A stretch of DNA of 64,000 bases from Pascua guehoae (GCA_001600415.1 BCJX01000002.1:554968-618967); one strand, 5' to 3'; numbered from the stretch's first letter, positions 1-11,715 are shown. Program-made: numbers and translations. Notes: a model not told the origin generated them from the sequence alone.

Positions 1-13
1 GGGGGGGGGGGGG
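1..13. repeat. Poly-G run at the window edge
   Basis: Thirteen consecutive G open the window, followed by G-rich, TTGG-type sequence to about 80. Similar G/C homopolymers recur at 9775, at the N gap near 28815 and at 33317, which suggests a contig or read-end artefact rather than biology. Confidence 0.6.
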
Positions 14-1014
14 CTTGGCTTGGCTTGGGATGGGCCTTGGTTTGGGATGGGCCTAGGTTTGGGGTTGGAGTTTGGGTGGGGGAGGGGGCCGGATAGCATG
101 GTGTGGGGTGGCCTGGTGACCCGGTGTGGAGGAGCTGGGATACATAGCCAGTGGTGACTCACGGGTACTGGGTATACGTCCCGTTGATGCCGATGGCGAC
201 GTACTTGCGCTTCGGGCAGAGTGTCTCGTCTAGAGGTTAGTCCTCTTCACCTTCTTGCCCTTTGGGGGTCTTGCTCTTTGCCCCACCATGATCCCCTACC
301 CCCCGTCCCCATTCCACTGCCTACCCGCTCCCATTCCACTGCCTACCCCGCTCCCCATCCTACACCCCTATCCCATTCCCCCCCGATAGTCACAAACTGC
401 CAGATACTTACTGCCCGACTTGCAAATCTCACACTCCTCGCTACCCATTAGCACATTCCCAAGCACACCCGCGGCTCACCAAGTACTAGCCACGGGGGTA
501 ATACCCACGCGGTCCCCGACCTTCCAGGTCTCCACGCCGGGGCCAATGGCCGCAACGATCCCCGCCCCCTCGTGGCCCGAGCAGTCGACGCCAGCCGCCA
601 TCGGGATGCCCCAGTAGCCCGCCACTTGGTCTGGGAGTCAGCACATCCATCCGTTGGGGTGTAGAGGCAGATGCAGGGTCGAGGAGATGCTGGCGCCAAG
701 ACTCATGTGCTCGTGTGCTCGTGTGCTCGTGTGGGGTCAAGGCTCGTGCGGGCCGAAACTCCTTCCCCGTCCAAATACTCTGGGGACGAGGACCGTGCCA
801 TCCCGTGTATCACCCTGCCACTCACGGTGGTCGCTCTGGCACACGCCCGACATCTTGAGCTCGACGAGGAGCTCGCCCTCGCCCGGCGTCGGGACGGGGT
901 AGTCTTCGCGGCAGACAATGGTGTACTGTTGGTGAGCGGACGCGAGTTGTGGGGACTGACGTTGGGTCCAATGTCGACGGCGGGGGCGGCGCGGCACACG
1001 GTGGGGATGGTCAT
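1..1014 (-). CDS. Zinc-dependent alcohol dehydrogenase (MDR family), 3' part cut by window edge
   Basis: The frame starts at the ATG at 1014 and runs off the window start, so most of the Rossmann NAD-binding half is missing. Joining exons across short GT-AG introns (the first, 926-960, is only 35 nt) gives a typical MDR N-terminus: the catalytic-zinc cysteine in GVCQSDH, the SGHEGAG signature, KVGDRVGI, then structural-zinc cysteines in CEICKSG and LCPKRKY near 165-440. Known members of this ADH1/AdhA group interconvert primary alcohols and aldehydes using NAD(P) in the cytosol. Substrate cannot be read here. The next two genes upstream on the same strand (a FAH-family hydrolase and a cupin) hint at a catabolic setting, which is inference only. 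No broken motif is seen in the visible part. Confidence 0.85.
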
Positions 1015-2198
1015 GGTTGGTTTCTTTCAGGCGGTTGTGGTGGGAGGTGAGGATCGTGGGGTATGCCTTGTGACGGCTACCGTACTTCTGGTTTCTGGTT
1101 TCTGATGAGATACAGTATCTCGCCAGCAACACTTTTATCCCCCTCCCCGCCGGGCATGTCCGACGCCGCCGACGGTCCGGGAACAAGAATATTCCGGGCC
1201 CAAGTCGACGACGCGCGCACGAGACACTCGCCCCCGACTGTTACAGTCGGCACGATGCGGGAGTGGACGAGCGGGGCCAGTGGGGCGGGGGGATCCTGAG
1301 CGCACAGGCGTCCGCGGGGTGAATGTCACAACGGGCCCGGTTAAGTGTCAGCTTTTGGGTGCGAGGGTCGTCGGTCTGTACTAGTCCGACTTCGTATCAG
1401 AGTTGGGGAGTGTGTGGGGGAGAGTGGGGAGTTTGGGGGGTGGGGAGGATTGGGGACGTTGGGGAGTGGGAGGAGCGATGGGGTAGCGCACGGACATTTC
1501 ACCAATAGCTGACACTTGCAGCACAAGCGCGAGGTCGGAAAGGGGTTTCTTAGTGACTCAGTACTTTTATCTGAAAGCAGAAGATCATAACTATTGTGCA
1601 GAGGATGGTAAGACTGAGGGAGCAAGTGTATGGCTGGGACGAACACGGCGGAAGGTAGAGTGGCAGCGGCCACCCCCACAGCCACTTCCTTGCTCGTCCT
1701 TGTTTGTCCTCGGCCCGATTAGTGTAGGATCTGAGCAAGAGAGCTGGGCTGATTCACCACCACCTCCGATAAAGCTGCTTCCAGATACTTGCCAGCCTTG
1801 CAACGGCATGCAGTGTAGGAGTAGGCAGTCTGTATGGGAAGTTAAGAAGTTGGCATAGGTAGTCGTCAAATGTCGAAAGTGCCACACACGGAAGCATTCT
1901 GAAGTCACAGTCACAGCTGTGGACCTGGGGAGTGGCGATTTTCAGGCACATGCACGTTCGTTTCGTCGGCGAGCACTTTGCGAGTACGACGATTTATTTA
2001 CGTTAGCGCAGCAGAGACCAGTTCAGGACACGGAAACGCATATGCTGGTTGCATTCATAAACGAGAGCCAATGGATACAGAGCATGGCGGCAACGTCGCT
2101 CCTCGTGCGTGCCCCCTCGTGCGTCTTGGCGATCGTGTCTATTTCTGTAACTGGAAAACTGTCGGGCCGGCGAGTAGGAGTCGACTGTGGTTTGCGGA
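1015..2198. other. Intergenic, promoter side of the alcohol dehydrogenase
   Basis: No supported gene. It holds the upstream region of the minus-strand alcohol dehydrogenase and the 3' side of the FAH-family gene. A purine-rich G/A/T stretch (GGGGAGTGTG-like) fills about 1396-1480. Short open frames here show no recognisable domain. Confidence 0.6.
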
Positions 2199-4224
2199 CT
2201 ACTTGAGCGATTCGTAGACAATCCTGTTGACCAACGTGCCTTGGGTGTCAGCTGTTGCGTGCATATCATACACGTTTGAACTTTCGGACTCGCAGACACC
2301 TCGGTGACTCGGTGGCCTGTCGCAATCCTTATCTCCGCATGCGTCTCCGTGCTGTATTGCAGCCCACGTTTGACCTCGTATCCGTGCCCACCTCGCGCTC
2401 ACGCCAATCCCAAATGAGGAGAGTCACTCGGATTGTGCCGGTTGCGCTTGCGCCCAACTACTCACCAATGCCATGCGAAATGGTGCACCGCACCTCATCT
2501 TCGTGGCGGAGCCACAGTCCGCGGCTCGCGCCAATGCCCGGTGGTGTGCCCGTGATGATCACCGTACCGGGCGCAAGAGTGGTCCCACAAGAGACGTACG
2601 CGACAATCCTGGCAATGTCAGTCTTTCCAGAAATATGGGCATGTGTTCGCTGATCAACCCCGGTATGCCCGCCGGTGATCCCCTCGTGCACCCCCGCCAC
2701 AGTTCTGTCTCTGGAGCCACTCGTCGTTCCACCGCTCGCGCCGCTCGTCTTTCCGCTTGCACCCATTTCGGCTCTCTGCAGAGACAACCCCGGTTCGGCC
2801 TCGGACCGAAGACGAATACGTACTCGGACACATGCCAGATCATATTCTGTGCCGAGCCCGACTGGACGAGCTGGCCATTCACCCTCGTCTGCAGGGTCAC
2901 GTCGCGGGGATCGGGGAGCGCAGTCGTCGACACGAGACATGGCCCCAGAGGGCAAAACTTGTCAAAGCCTGTGTGGTCAGTGCCACAGGAAATGCCAGTG
3001 GGCCGGGTGCCCCATGCAGGGTTGGACCGCCCATATCTGGACTGCGGCGCCATGTGTTATCAGAAGCGTCACCGTGCACAGATGCCAAGTCGCCAAGGTT
3101 TTGGCCAAGGCCGCCACGGAGTGTGCCACCGCCACCAGAGGCTAGCCACTGGCGACTCACGCGACCGGCCAGCCTCCAATGGCCATCGAACGGGATTGCT
3201 GGTGGGCCCCATGGGGATCACGTCTCAGAGTCGAGCCCCAGTCGTCCACATCTCCACTCACCCTTCGAGTAACCCCACTGGGAGCACTGATTCTGGAGCT
3301 TTCGCGCTGTGAGGTCGTTGGCACACGTCCATCCCAGGACATGCTCCAGGGCGTTCGCAGCCGTCACATTGCGACAAGTACGGCCGATGACGACAGCAAG
3401 CTCGACCTCATAGTCCATCTCGTCGGCCTGGGCGCATGGCGGGATGGGGACCGCCTCGCCCGGGTCCGCAATCGAAGAAGCAGGCTTGAAGAAGAGCGCA
3501 GGGACGGTAGGGAGAGCGAGGCCGAGCTCGCGCGCGTGGTCGATATAGTTGAGCCCCGTGGCGCGGATCGTGCCACACTGGTCGGTGCTGATGGGCGACA
3601 GGAGCTGCGGTCATTAGCAGGTATGTAGGCATGGTGTCAGTGACCCAGGTGAGAACAGGCCGACCCGATCCCGTAAGAGGGGGTATCCGCAAGTCAGTTT
3701 GCAGACAACACCCCGCTGAGCGTTCTACTCACCACATCTACACTGACGCACTCGCCGGTACGCCGAGCCGACGGGTCCCATGGCGACGAGGCGGCCAGGA
3801 CATACGCCCGCACAGCGATGCCTTTTGCGTGTGCGAGACCGACTGTCGTCAGAGGTTTACCCACACCCACAGCTTGTGTGCTCATGCTCACCATCTTGCT
3901 CGGCGTCCACGGGCTCGCCGAGGAGGACACGTCCGTCTGGAGCGATAAACCTGATCAGACGACGCCACGGCCAGGGCTGTGTCCACTTTGTGAGTTACTA
4001 GTGACAGTGGAGTACCATCGGTGACCTACCTCAACCTTGGGGGTGTGCGCATGGTGCACGCTTCCGTTGCCGTTGGCCTGAGCTTGGCCATTTCGAATAC
4101 CATTGGCGTTGCCGCTGCCACTGCCGTTTGCACCGTGCGTTGCTTGTGCGTGGGCCGGCGAATGTACCAGTGCACTGCCGTTCACTTTTCCGTTTGCGTG
4201 TGGGTGGTCGAGCTCGACAGCCAT
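2199..4224 (-). CDS. Fumarylacetoacetate hydrolase (FAH) family enzyme
   Basis: Start ATG at 4224 lies in a good context (GCACCATGG); the stop is at 2199. The first ~60 residues are low-complexity (Gly, Asn, His, Ala rich) and not part of the fold. After splicing, the FAH signatures appear in order: FIAPDGRVLLGEPVD, GLNYIDHARE (about 3560), DYEVELAVVIG (metal-binding Glu residues, about 3410), GWTCANDLTARK (about 3320), KFCPLGPCLV (about 2960) and GTVIITGTPPGIG (about 2560), ending in RIVYESLK. Enzymes of this family (FAHD1/2, acylpyruvate or fumarylpyruvate hydrolases, oxaloacetate decarboxylases) use a Mg/Mn centre to cleave C-C bonds of 1,3-dicarbonyl acids. All key motifs look intact; the exact substrate is unknown. 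At least six exons. It lies between the alcohol dehydrogenase and a small cupin gene, all on the minus strand. Confidence 0.87.
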
Positions 4225-5427
4225 GGTGCCAGCGTGTGAGTTGGGGGATGTGTGAGCCAAGAGGTGGTGGCTGTGGTTAGATGGGTAGAGATAAAAGTTG
4301 TCGTGCATGTCGAGGATGAGGATGTCGTTGACAGACGGTGCGAGCGTGAGATTGTACGATCGCGTGAGAGAATAAGAGCAGCGCTAGCGGGCTAGCGGCG
4401 GGGGACGGGGGACGGGGCGGTTGGTGGTACCGGCGATGGCGGGCGTTGAGGGGCGCGACTAGTAGACGAGTGGGAGGAGACGAGTGTATCTGTTCACTTC
4501 CGAGGGGCGCAGCTCTTGGTGTGGGAAACGGATGCACAGCTCACCACTGTCCCTTTTGCCACTCGCAGGCTATAAGCCAACGGGCCAACGGAGCGACGGG
4601 GCGACGGGGATCGACGACGATGAGGAGAGGGGACGAAAGTGGGCGGGTGGCAACTGGGCAACTGGGATGGGTGATCAGTCAGCGGCAAGGAACCCTTCCC
4701 ATCCGTCGCCATCGGCGGGCGCACCGGACGTTGCCGAGGGGCGAGAGGATGGGATGAGCAAACGCCGGGATAAGGGGGGCTCCATAAGAGGCAGTGCAAT
4801 CGATCGGACATGAGGTGTGTGGGCCGTTGAAGTCGTGTTAGAAATACCGGTGATTGATGGAATGGTAAAGATTGACTGACCCTGCGGCGGAGACTTGTGC
4901 AGACCACAGCGGTAGTCACATCTCAATGCCAGAGTAGTCCCTGTGTTTCATTTCTCCCGACCCTTTCAGTCTGCCAGCTGCCATCTGCCAGAAGGCAAGC
5001 AAGCAGGGAAAGCAGGGCGACTGTCGTAGTGTGCTAGGTATCCAGACTAGAATAGAACAATATAAAAGCCAAAGTACTACTCGATGAGTTGCATCATGGT
5101 CGCAATCTCGTCTCGATCACGTGCCTTGCAGCCTGGCCCTCGCCAACTACCGGCCACCAGTGCAGATCGCTTCCTCGGTTGCCCTTCCCCGTTTTACTCC
5201 TCTCCTCCTCATCCTCCAGACTGCCATGTTGAACCATCCCGAACCCACTGCAACGCCAAACACAAGACAAACACCCAATACATCTCAAGTCTCGGTCCCT
5301 CGGTATCTACGGAATCCATTTCCGATCACCACCACGCCCACCCAGCCTCCCCTCGAGTGGAACTGTTGGTGCGGGGAAGCGTCACAGACTACCGCCCCTA
5401 CTCTACACTCTTCATCAAGCCCTCAAC
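4225..5427. other. Intergenic, FAH-gene upstream region
   Basis: No supported gene. It is the upstream region of the FAH-family gene and the 3' side of the cupin gene. A TATAAAAG box-like string lies at about 5061 on the plus strand, but no convincing plus-strand gene follows it. Confidence 0.55.
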
Positions 5428-6085
5428 CTATTTCGCTCCATCCCTTCTCCCATACCTAATCGAGACAAACTGCTTGACGCCCTCGACGGGGTCCGCATCA
5501 TACGGCCCATGAACCATCCCAGGTGGCCGGCACGCATAGTAGCCTGGACCAAACCATTGCCCGAGGGTACGGTCGTACAGGCGTCCGCTAAGAAGGATGA
5601 CTTCTTCCCTGTGTGTGAGTTTGGGTGTTTGAGTGCTCGTCCCACGGCCGAGCTGTTCGTGTATGCTGCGTGCCCGTCGCGCCACCCTTATTGCCCGTTC
5701 GAGACAGTGCAGTGCATTAGGAGGGACGGCTTCCCTTCCTCCAGAGACGGTCCTACCCAACTTAGACTAAAACGCCGACCTCGACTCACCAAAACTCGTG
5801 TACCAGGGGCTCAGGGCCCTGCGCGTATCCTGGCGGAAGGACGATGATCATTGTTGCGTCCCCCGTCTCGGGGCTGTGTGTCAGTTCCCATGGCTGGGTG
5901 CCCAACCCGGGGGAGCGGCCGAGCTGACTCCGTCCTCATACCCACTCCTTGGACAGGATCGTGCTTGGCATCAGCTCACAACACTCGCAGGTATGGACGT
6001 ACTGCTCCTCGGTGCCAGTCTGGGTGACAACCGTGGTGCGGGGTGCGGACGCGGTATCAATGAACTCGAGGGTGGGTTTAGGCAT
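5428..6085 (-). CDS. Small single-domain cupin protein
   Basis: Start ATG at 6085 (MPKPTLEFIDTAS), stop at 5428. Three exons are visible. Exon 1 ends near 5995. Exon 2 encodes PETGDATMIIVLPPGYAQG (about 5870-5790) and ends with HEFW before a GTGAGT donor. Exon 3 encodes REEVILLSGRLYD, then GYYACRPPGMVHGPY. The pattern H-x-F-x-x-E-V-x-x-L-x-G, followed by a P-x-G-x-x-H-G-P motif, is the two-part cupin signature and supplies the usual His/Glu metal ligands. It resembles ChrR/DUF4437-like cupins of about 130-150 residues. Such proteins include dioxygenases and isomerases acting on aromatic or diketone substrates; no substrate can be assigned. It is encoded next to the FAH-family enzyme, whose relatives act after ring-cleaving dioxygenases. 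Confidence 0.75.
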
Positions 6086-6456
6086 CGTCGTCAATGGGGG
6101 TACGATGGAACGTGAGCAGTGGGGAGGCGGGCGGCATGTCCCGTTGTTGTGACGATGGCGTTGTTCTTATCTGAGTGAGCGGAAGCCGAGCGGGAGGGAA
6201 GCAGTGGCACATGGTGCTGAGAATGACGTCACGTCGCATGAAGCCGAACTGCACATGCGACTGCCTTCGCACACGTCGCCTTGTCAAGGCGAGTACCAAC
6301 AGTTGCTCTCGTCACGTCCCGGGGGAAAGGAGCGTTACATAACGCACACTCCCTCCGGAAACAAGCAATCCCATCAAGGACAGCCACCATGCAAATGAGG
6401 CGTTGCCGAGCTCCAGCCCGGCCGCGCACCTCGCCCGCCATGATCCCTCATTAACA

Positions 6457-6552
6457 GGCAACTTGGCGGAGTGGTTAACGCGGTTGACTAGAACCGAGCA
6501 GGTCTACCATCAACTTCCTTCGGGAGCGCATGTTCAAATCATGCAGTTGTCG
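6457..6552 (+). tRNA. tRNA-Ser(AGA) with a 15-nt intron
   Basis: Cloverleaf folds by eye. The acceptor GGCAACT pairs with AGTTGTC (7 bp, one G-T), followed by discriminator G. D stem is GCG/CGC, anticodon stem GTTGA/TCAAC, loop CT-AGA-A. The long variable arm TCC-TTCG-GGA is typical of Ser, and the T arm is GCATG-TTCAAAT-CATGC. A 15-nt intron (6494-6508) lies directly after position 37, the standard nuclear pre-tRNA site. A TTTT Pol III stop follows at 6553. Confidence 0.92.
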
Positions 6553-7693
6553 TTTTGCTCCTTGTGCGAGCTGGGCGAGGTGCGCAGAGCGCTTTTGGCT
6601 TGGGACTGGACGGCGCGTGTCGCGGGAAGCGGTGAATCGATCTCTTTGGAGCTGGGAAGGAGTGTGCCAACTGCCACCGAACGCAACGTAGCAGGGAAGG
6701 CGTCACGGCTGTTGAAGCCAGAACGCAACTTGTGTTTCTGGGCCTGGCGTCGACATTCAAGCTGGGTCCAAGCTCAACGTGGCATTTCCCAGCATGGGGT
6801 GCCGTTCGATAAAGGGGTTTCCTTCACCTCGCGTCCGCCGCGGTCGACCGGACGCAGGACATGGTCAAGAGCCAATTCTCCACGTCGCTTGTAAGCATGC
6901 TCGGGTTCTATTAAATGGGCGAAGAATGAGAGGCTCGTTTTGGCCACTGGGCGAGGGGAGGGAAACTAAACCGTGGTGGCTACCATCCCAGCCAGCATTT
7001 GGAATTACAGTACAAACTGCCGTGCGCGAGACCTTCCGGGGGGGTCATCACCAGCAAAATGGACTGTGAGACATGCAAGCCCAAGACCAAGACCAGGAGA
7101 CATCGGGCGGGACGCGTACTAACCCTGCATTCTGCATGTTACGCGTCCTCTGGGCTGTCCTGCCCCTCGCCGACCTGCGGGCAAGGGGATAAACCACCAA
7201 ACGTGGCTCACGATCAGGGACCCGACATGACAACCCATTTTGCGGCACGCACTGCAGCACACCTCCAGACAACCTCACTACGACCTGCTCTCTCCTTCTA
7301 CATGCCTTGGGTAAAGGTCTGTGCGTGTTCGAGTTCCAGTGTGACGATTTTGTGTTCTTTACCACCACCTGTGACAACTTCGAATGGCCACGCCATCGTC
7401 CATTGACGGCCTCACGACAACAGAAGATTACAGCGTATTACAGCCTGCTTTGCAGCACCTCTCCGCGCAAAACTATTTGTGGCATATCATAAATGTCTAT
7501 GTGGACGTATCCCGTCCATCTATAACCTGGAGCAGTGAAGTCGATGTGCACGTGGTCAAGTCGAGGCGGAAATCGGTCGAGTGTGGCATGAAGTTGCAGT
7601 GCAGAGTGGGGAATCACCCGTCCTTACCCCGTCCACTCCCTTGCGCCAGCACACGGCCCATATACCTCAGGTGTGCAGTCTCTCTACACGGAA
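6553..7693. other. Intergenic between tRNA-Ser and the RTA1-like gene
   Basis: Apart from the tRNA terminator at its start, I see no supported gene, repeat or RNA. Open frames here are short and lack domain signatures. Confidence 0.55.
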
Positions 7694-9770
7694 CTAGCGC
7701 CACCCACCAGGGGGCAGGAGGAAGCCCGGGTGCGTAACGGCCAGCCCAAACATGCACAACACCATCATGAACCCGTCCAGCCAGATAAAGTAGGGCTAAC
7801 CGTCAGTTGTCTAATCCACCACTGAACCCACCCCACAGCCACCCCTACTCGGCCTGGCCAAACTCACCTCGTGCGTAATAACATATCCGTCCCAGCCCTG
7901 AGCGAGCTCGATGGAGCGATAAATGCCACGAATGTAGATCATGAGCGTCGCCCACGCCACACCCAAGAGGAGGATCTGCGCTTTGCGGTAGTACGCATCG
8001 TCTGCCCCCGCGCGTCCGGCCGCAGGCGCCTGCACGCCCTTTTCACCGTCTGGGCCCGTGGTGGCCTCGGGGTCTCCGTCGGCCGCGATCGTGAGCTCGC
8101 TCGCCCCGTCCGCATTGGACCTCGCGCCCTTGCCCTCAGTCTTGTTGTTGTTGCTCCTGCCGAGGCGCAACATGCCCCCCAGAGACCAGTTCCTCACGGC
8201 CGCAGGGTACGGCTTGCGCCACATGACGCGCACCATAAAGTCGACAGCGAGGATGACGAAGATTGTCGTCGTCGCCAGCTGGAAGAGGATGCCGCCGAGC
8301 ACTGGGCGTTAGTTTGTGTACAGGATGAGTCATTTGTGCACGAAAAAAAACGCCGACTGGACCACCGAGTAGCACGATACGGCGCTTGGGCTGTACGAGC
8401 CGATGGATCACCTCCGAGTCTGTGATGGAAGCAGGCAAAGCCCGCCCAACGTGAAGCCCGTAGGCGTTGCGGCTTTGTGCCTCACTGGTCCTCCCGACGG
8501 AGTGCGCGACTTGCAAGGGGGGTACTGCCGCTGCGGCAGTCACGTAGCTCCCCGTCCACCATGATTTTATCACTTCCTGCCCACCGAACACGGCACCCGA
8601 ACACGGCGCCCAACCAAACTTTCCACCCCCTCTCTCCCCCCAGCTGGTCCTTTTGACCCTGGCACGAACAAACATGCTCTTCACGTAGGGTTCCACCCCA
8701 TACTGCACCGTGTCGGACGCCATGTCCCGACCAACCCCCACGCCCCAATACTCACTAACACGCGTGCTCGAGGTGGTGTCCTCATAATTCTGGGCCTTGA
8801 CAGCGGCGCCTCCACCACCGACGGCCTGGAGGACAAGCGAGATAATGTCCATGACGACAAAGATGACCACGTAGGACTTGGGCGGGATGAGCGAGTACTC
8901 TGGGCCCAGTTGGCGGATGCAAAAGCCCAGCAGGGTGTAGTCCCACGCCGAGAAGAAGACGGGGCCGAGGATGAGGCTGGTGTCAGTGGGTGCGTCAAGA
9001 TGTGCGGGTTAGAGTGGAGGTGTGTAATTTAGGGGTAGGGGGAGAGCAAATGTCCAGCATCAAGACCATGTGCTACCACTGTACGTGGGGGGAGTGGGTA
9101 CCCCCGGGTGTGCATGTTGGGCCAAGACCATCTCTCAAGACCATCTCGTCCGAGATGGGCCACAGTAACAGGGAGAAACTCCCTCATGAGGCCACCCCTC
9201 GTCGTAGATGGATTCTAGCAAAGCTGGCTTCCAGTGGGGACCGACTCTGCGACTCGGACGCTTCTAGTCGCGGCTCGTCGACAAGCTTTAATCGAGGCCG
9301 AGTCGAGTCAAACTTGCAACCTCGGTACCGTGGTCGCTTCATCTCGACTCGGCCCCTCGGCCACAGCCATTCAACCCGACATCCCTCGGTCGACCCCTCG
9401 ACCTCCAGCTCCTCCCATCCCACCCCACACCGAATCCCCCCAACCCAACCCCCACCCCCACTCCCACCCCCACCCACCGAACTTGCACTCACCAGCAAAT
9501 CTGCATAATAAACGGATCCCACATGAGCACATTCTGCCAGCTCCACAACCGCCCCGCCCAGCCAATCACCTCGAGCAGCCCGCCGACGACCATGGTCGCC
9601 ATGGCGGAAAAGTACTTGTACCGGATGGCGAGCACGAGGTGGGTGAGGGTGAGGAGGGAGAAGACGACGAGGAAGGCGATACACGACGCGCCGCTGGGAG
9701 TGTAGCCGTATGGCGACATGGGGGGTTTGTCCGATGAGGCGGCGTCGCGCGCTAGCGCGAGGGCGTCGAA

Positions 9771-9773
<3 letters not shown>
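7694..9773 (-). CDS. RTA1-family seven-transmembrane protein (lipid-translocating exporter type)
   Basis: Start ATG at 9773, stop TAG at 7694. Exon 1 begins MFDALALARDAAS and contains SPYGYTPSGASCIAF, the standard RTA1 opening, then hydrophobic segments around FLVVFSLLTLTHLVLAI and TMVVGGLLEVIGWAGRL. Later exons give ILGPVFFSAWDYTLLG, FVVMDIISLVLQAVGGG, GGILFQLATTTIFVILAV and the diagnostic RGIYRSIELAQGWDGY near 7900, then HE, YFYWLDGFMMVLCMFG and a final HPG motif. A long acidic/Ala-Gly insert (about 8020-8160) lies in a cytoplasmic loop. Fungal RTA1 proteins (Rsb1, Rta1, Rtm1) sit in the plasma membrane and are linked to sphingoid-base export and toxicant or azole tolerance. The direct substrate here is unknown. 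Oddity: a 45-nt poly-C reads into the start codon on the coding strand. Confidence 0.87.

Positions 9774-9774
<1 letters not shown>

Positions 9775-9819
<45 letters not shown>
9775..9819. repeat. 45-nt G homopolymer directly upstream of the RTA1-like ATG
   Basis: Forty-five consecutive G on the plus strand (poly-C on the coding strand) end two bases before the start codon of the RTA1-like gene. It is either a true homopolymer in the 5' leader or a collapse/artefact of sequencing. Confidence 0.9.
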
Positions 9820-9820
<1 letters not shown>

Positions 9821-11511
9821 GGGGAACGGAGGCGAGGGCGAGTGGGGGGTCGAGTGGGGGAGTCCAGTGGAGGAGGCGAGTGGGCGAAATGAATCGGGGA
9901 CGAGGGCGAGGGTGAGGTCGAGGTCAAGGCTGATAAGAGCGGGCCAAGAGTGTCGAGGCAGTGGTCCAAGATATATCGACAATGTTCGAGTACCAGAAGC
10001 AGTCGGCCGTCGGTGCAGTGGTGTTGATGGCGGTGCCGTCGTGTCGATCGAGGTACCAAGTTACAATACTGTACTGTAGACAAGTATCACAACCAGAGTT
10101 TGGGTTTCAGATCACGAGTCGAGTTGTTATCGTGCCAAGCTACAAAGACGGCTGTGCCAGACCTGCACGGTCCCAGAATGTACACCGCCGCAGCCTGCAC
10201 CTGTACCTGGACGGTCGGGAAACGAGCTCGGCGCCAGCGTCATCCCCACGCCCGAGACCCGAGGCCGATGCAAACCTGGGGGGACGCACCAGACCCAAGT
10301 TCCGCCGGCAGGACCGACAGGGACCGGGGGCCGACGGCCGGGACGACGTCGCCCACGACAAGAAATAATCTCCACTCGTCCACTCGCGGGCTGCCTTGCC
10401 CGCTCCGCAGCCTTTGCAGCCTCGCTACCCGTGCATGTACCTCTAGCCCCCAAGTACGCTCGTACAGTCCGAGTCCCAGAGGCGTGATGTCATCACCTAG
10501 CGTGCTAATGTCAACATCCACCATAACAAATGTTCTGGCTCGTGCACATCTCGAGCCGAAGTGAAAGTGAAATATTTTCGGCCGGCAGACGCGCGGCGCG
10601 GCGCGGCACAGCCGCCAAGATAGACGACCCAGGGTAGTCGGGGTCTGTCGGCGTATCGCGCCCTGTTAGCTGTATCGCGCCCTGAAATACGCCTTGAAAT
10701 TCCGCCACCTCGTCAACTGCCGAGCATGCCGAGGCGGCACGCAGCCACGTTGGCGGCAGGCACGGTCCGTGATCGGCGCGTCGGCGGCGAAAGAAAAAAG
10801 TTTGCCCCCGCCAGGCTGGAGGTTGCACGGTGCAGGGCTACATCCTGCATACTGCAGGCCGTCGGCATGCGCGCATACCATGCGTGCGAGGTCGCGGGGC
10901 GAGGGCACGTGTGGCGCTGCGGGGACGGGGACGAGAGCGTGTGCGGTGACTTTTGGCCGTCCTTGTCGACTTGGGCTGTGGCTGCTGTTATCGATTGGAT
11001 GGCACGGACGTCTGTGCGTCTTGTCGTCTGCCTGTCTGCTGGCCAGGGCGATGGGGTGCGGGATACGGGGCTGGCTGGTCGCGGTGTCTGGCGCCAAGGT
11101 CTGCCCCCAGTGGCGCGGGGGGAGGCACACGGCACATGGCACACGGCACTTGGCACATGGCGTGGCGCGCGCGGTGAAACTCGAGTTTATTCGAGGCGCG
11201 GCATGTGTGGTGCCGTGTGCAGTCCCACGACCGTTGGCGTTGGCGCACTCATCCCACAGTGATCGTGCATTCCTGGTGACTACCAACGCCTCTTGGCGAG
11301 CACATCGAGCACACCACACCTCCCGCGAACGCCTCCGGCGCCTCATCGTCGGCTTGACGGGCACGGGTCAAGCACGCCTCACGGGCGTACAGTGTTTGTC
11401 TCTGGATCTGAAACCGTTTCATCCTTCCACCCCCGATCCACACACATACACACACACTCTCTCTCTACCCAACCACCGAGCCTCCGATCAGGATCTGTCC
11501 CACACATGCTC
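9820..11511. other. Intergenic, RTA1-like upstream to first tRNA-Thr
   Basis: No supported gene. Small local repeats are visible: TATCGCGCCCTG twice (about 10652 and 10672) and GGCACATGGCACACGGCA-type units at 11130-11160. A CACACA/CTCTCT tract lies at 11441-11465 just before the tRNA-Thr gene. Long open frames reflect high GC and contain no recognisable domain. Confidence 0.5.
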
Positions 11512-11604
11512 GCCTTCTTAGTTCAGTGGTTAGAATTTTTCACTAGTAGTGTCTCTGAGACTTACGGTATGAAAGGGTCACCCGTTCAATTCGGGTAGAA
11601 GGCA
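11512..11604 (+). tRNA. tRNA-Thr(AGT), copy 1, 20-nt intron
   Basis: Acceptor GCCTTCT/AGAAGGC with discriminator A; D arm GTTC-AGTGGTTA-GAAT; anticodon stem TTTCA/TGAAA with loop CT-AGT-A; T arm ACCCG-TTCAATT-CGGGT. The mature length is 73 nt once the 20-nt intron after position 37 is removed. The intron carries the hairpin GTCTC/GAGAC. The gene contains an internal TTTTT at tRNA positions 25-29. A 28-nt trailer with CAGG...CTGG pairing ends in T6 at 11633-11638. Confidence 0.9.
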
Positions 11605-11715
11605 GCAACAGGCTTCCAGAGAGGTCTGGATGTTTTTTGTCCACTTCGAAGTGGGAGCGGCGCTTTTTACACGTCGGAGTGGTGAGGGCGCTCGGCAAAG
11701 AACACTCTGATGGCA

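Noticed and set aside
9184..10083. 299-codon open frame on the minus strand
   Set aside because: It overlaps the true RTA1-like exon 1 in another frame, and its middle is poly-Pro from the G homopolymer.
10694..11521. 275-codon open frame on the plus strand, and several overlapping ones
   Set aside because: Cys/Arg/Ala-rich text without domains; overlapping open frames on both strands are expected in GC-rich DNA.
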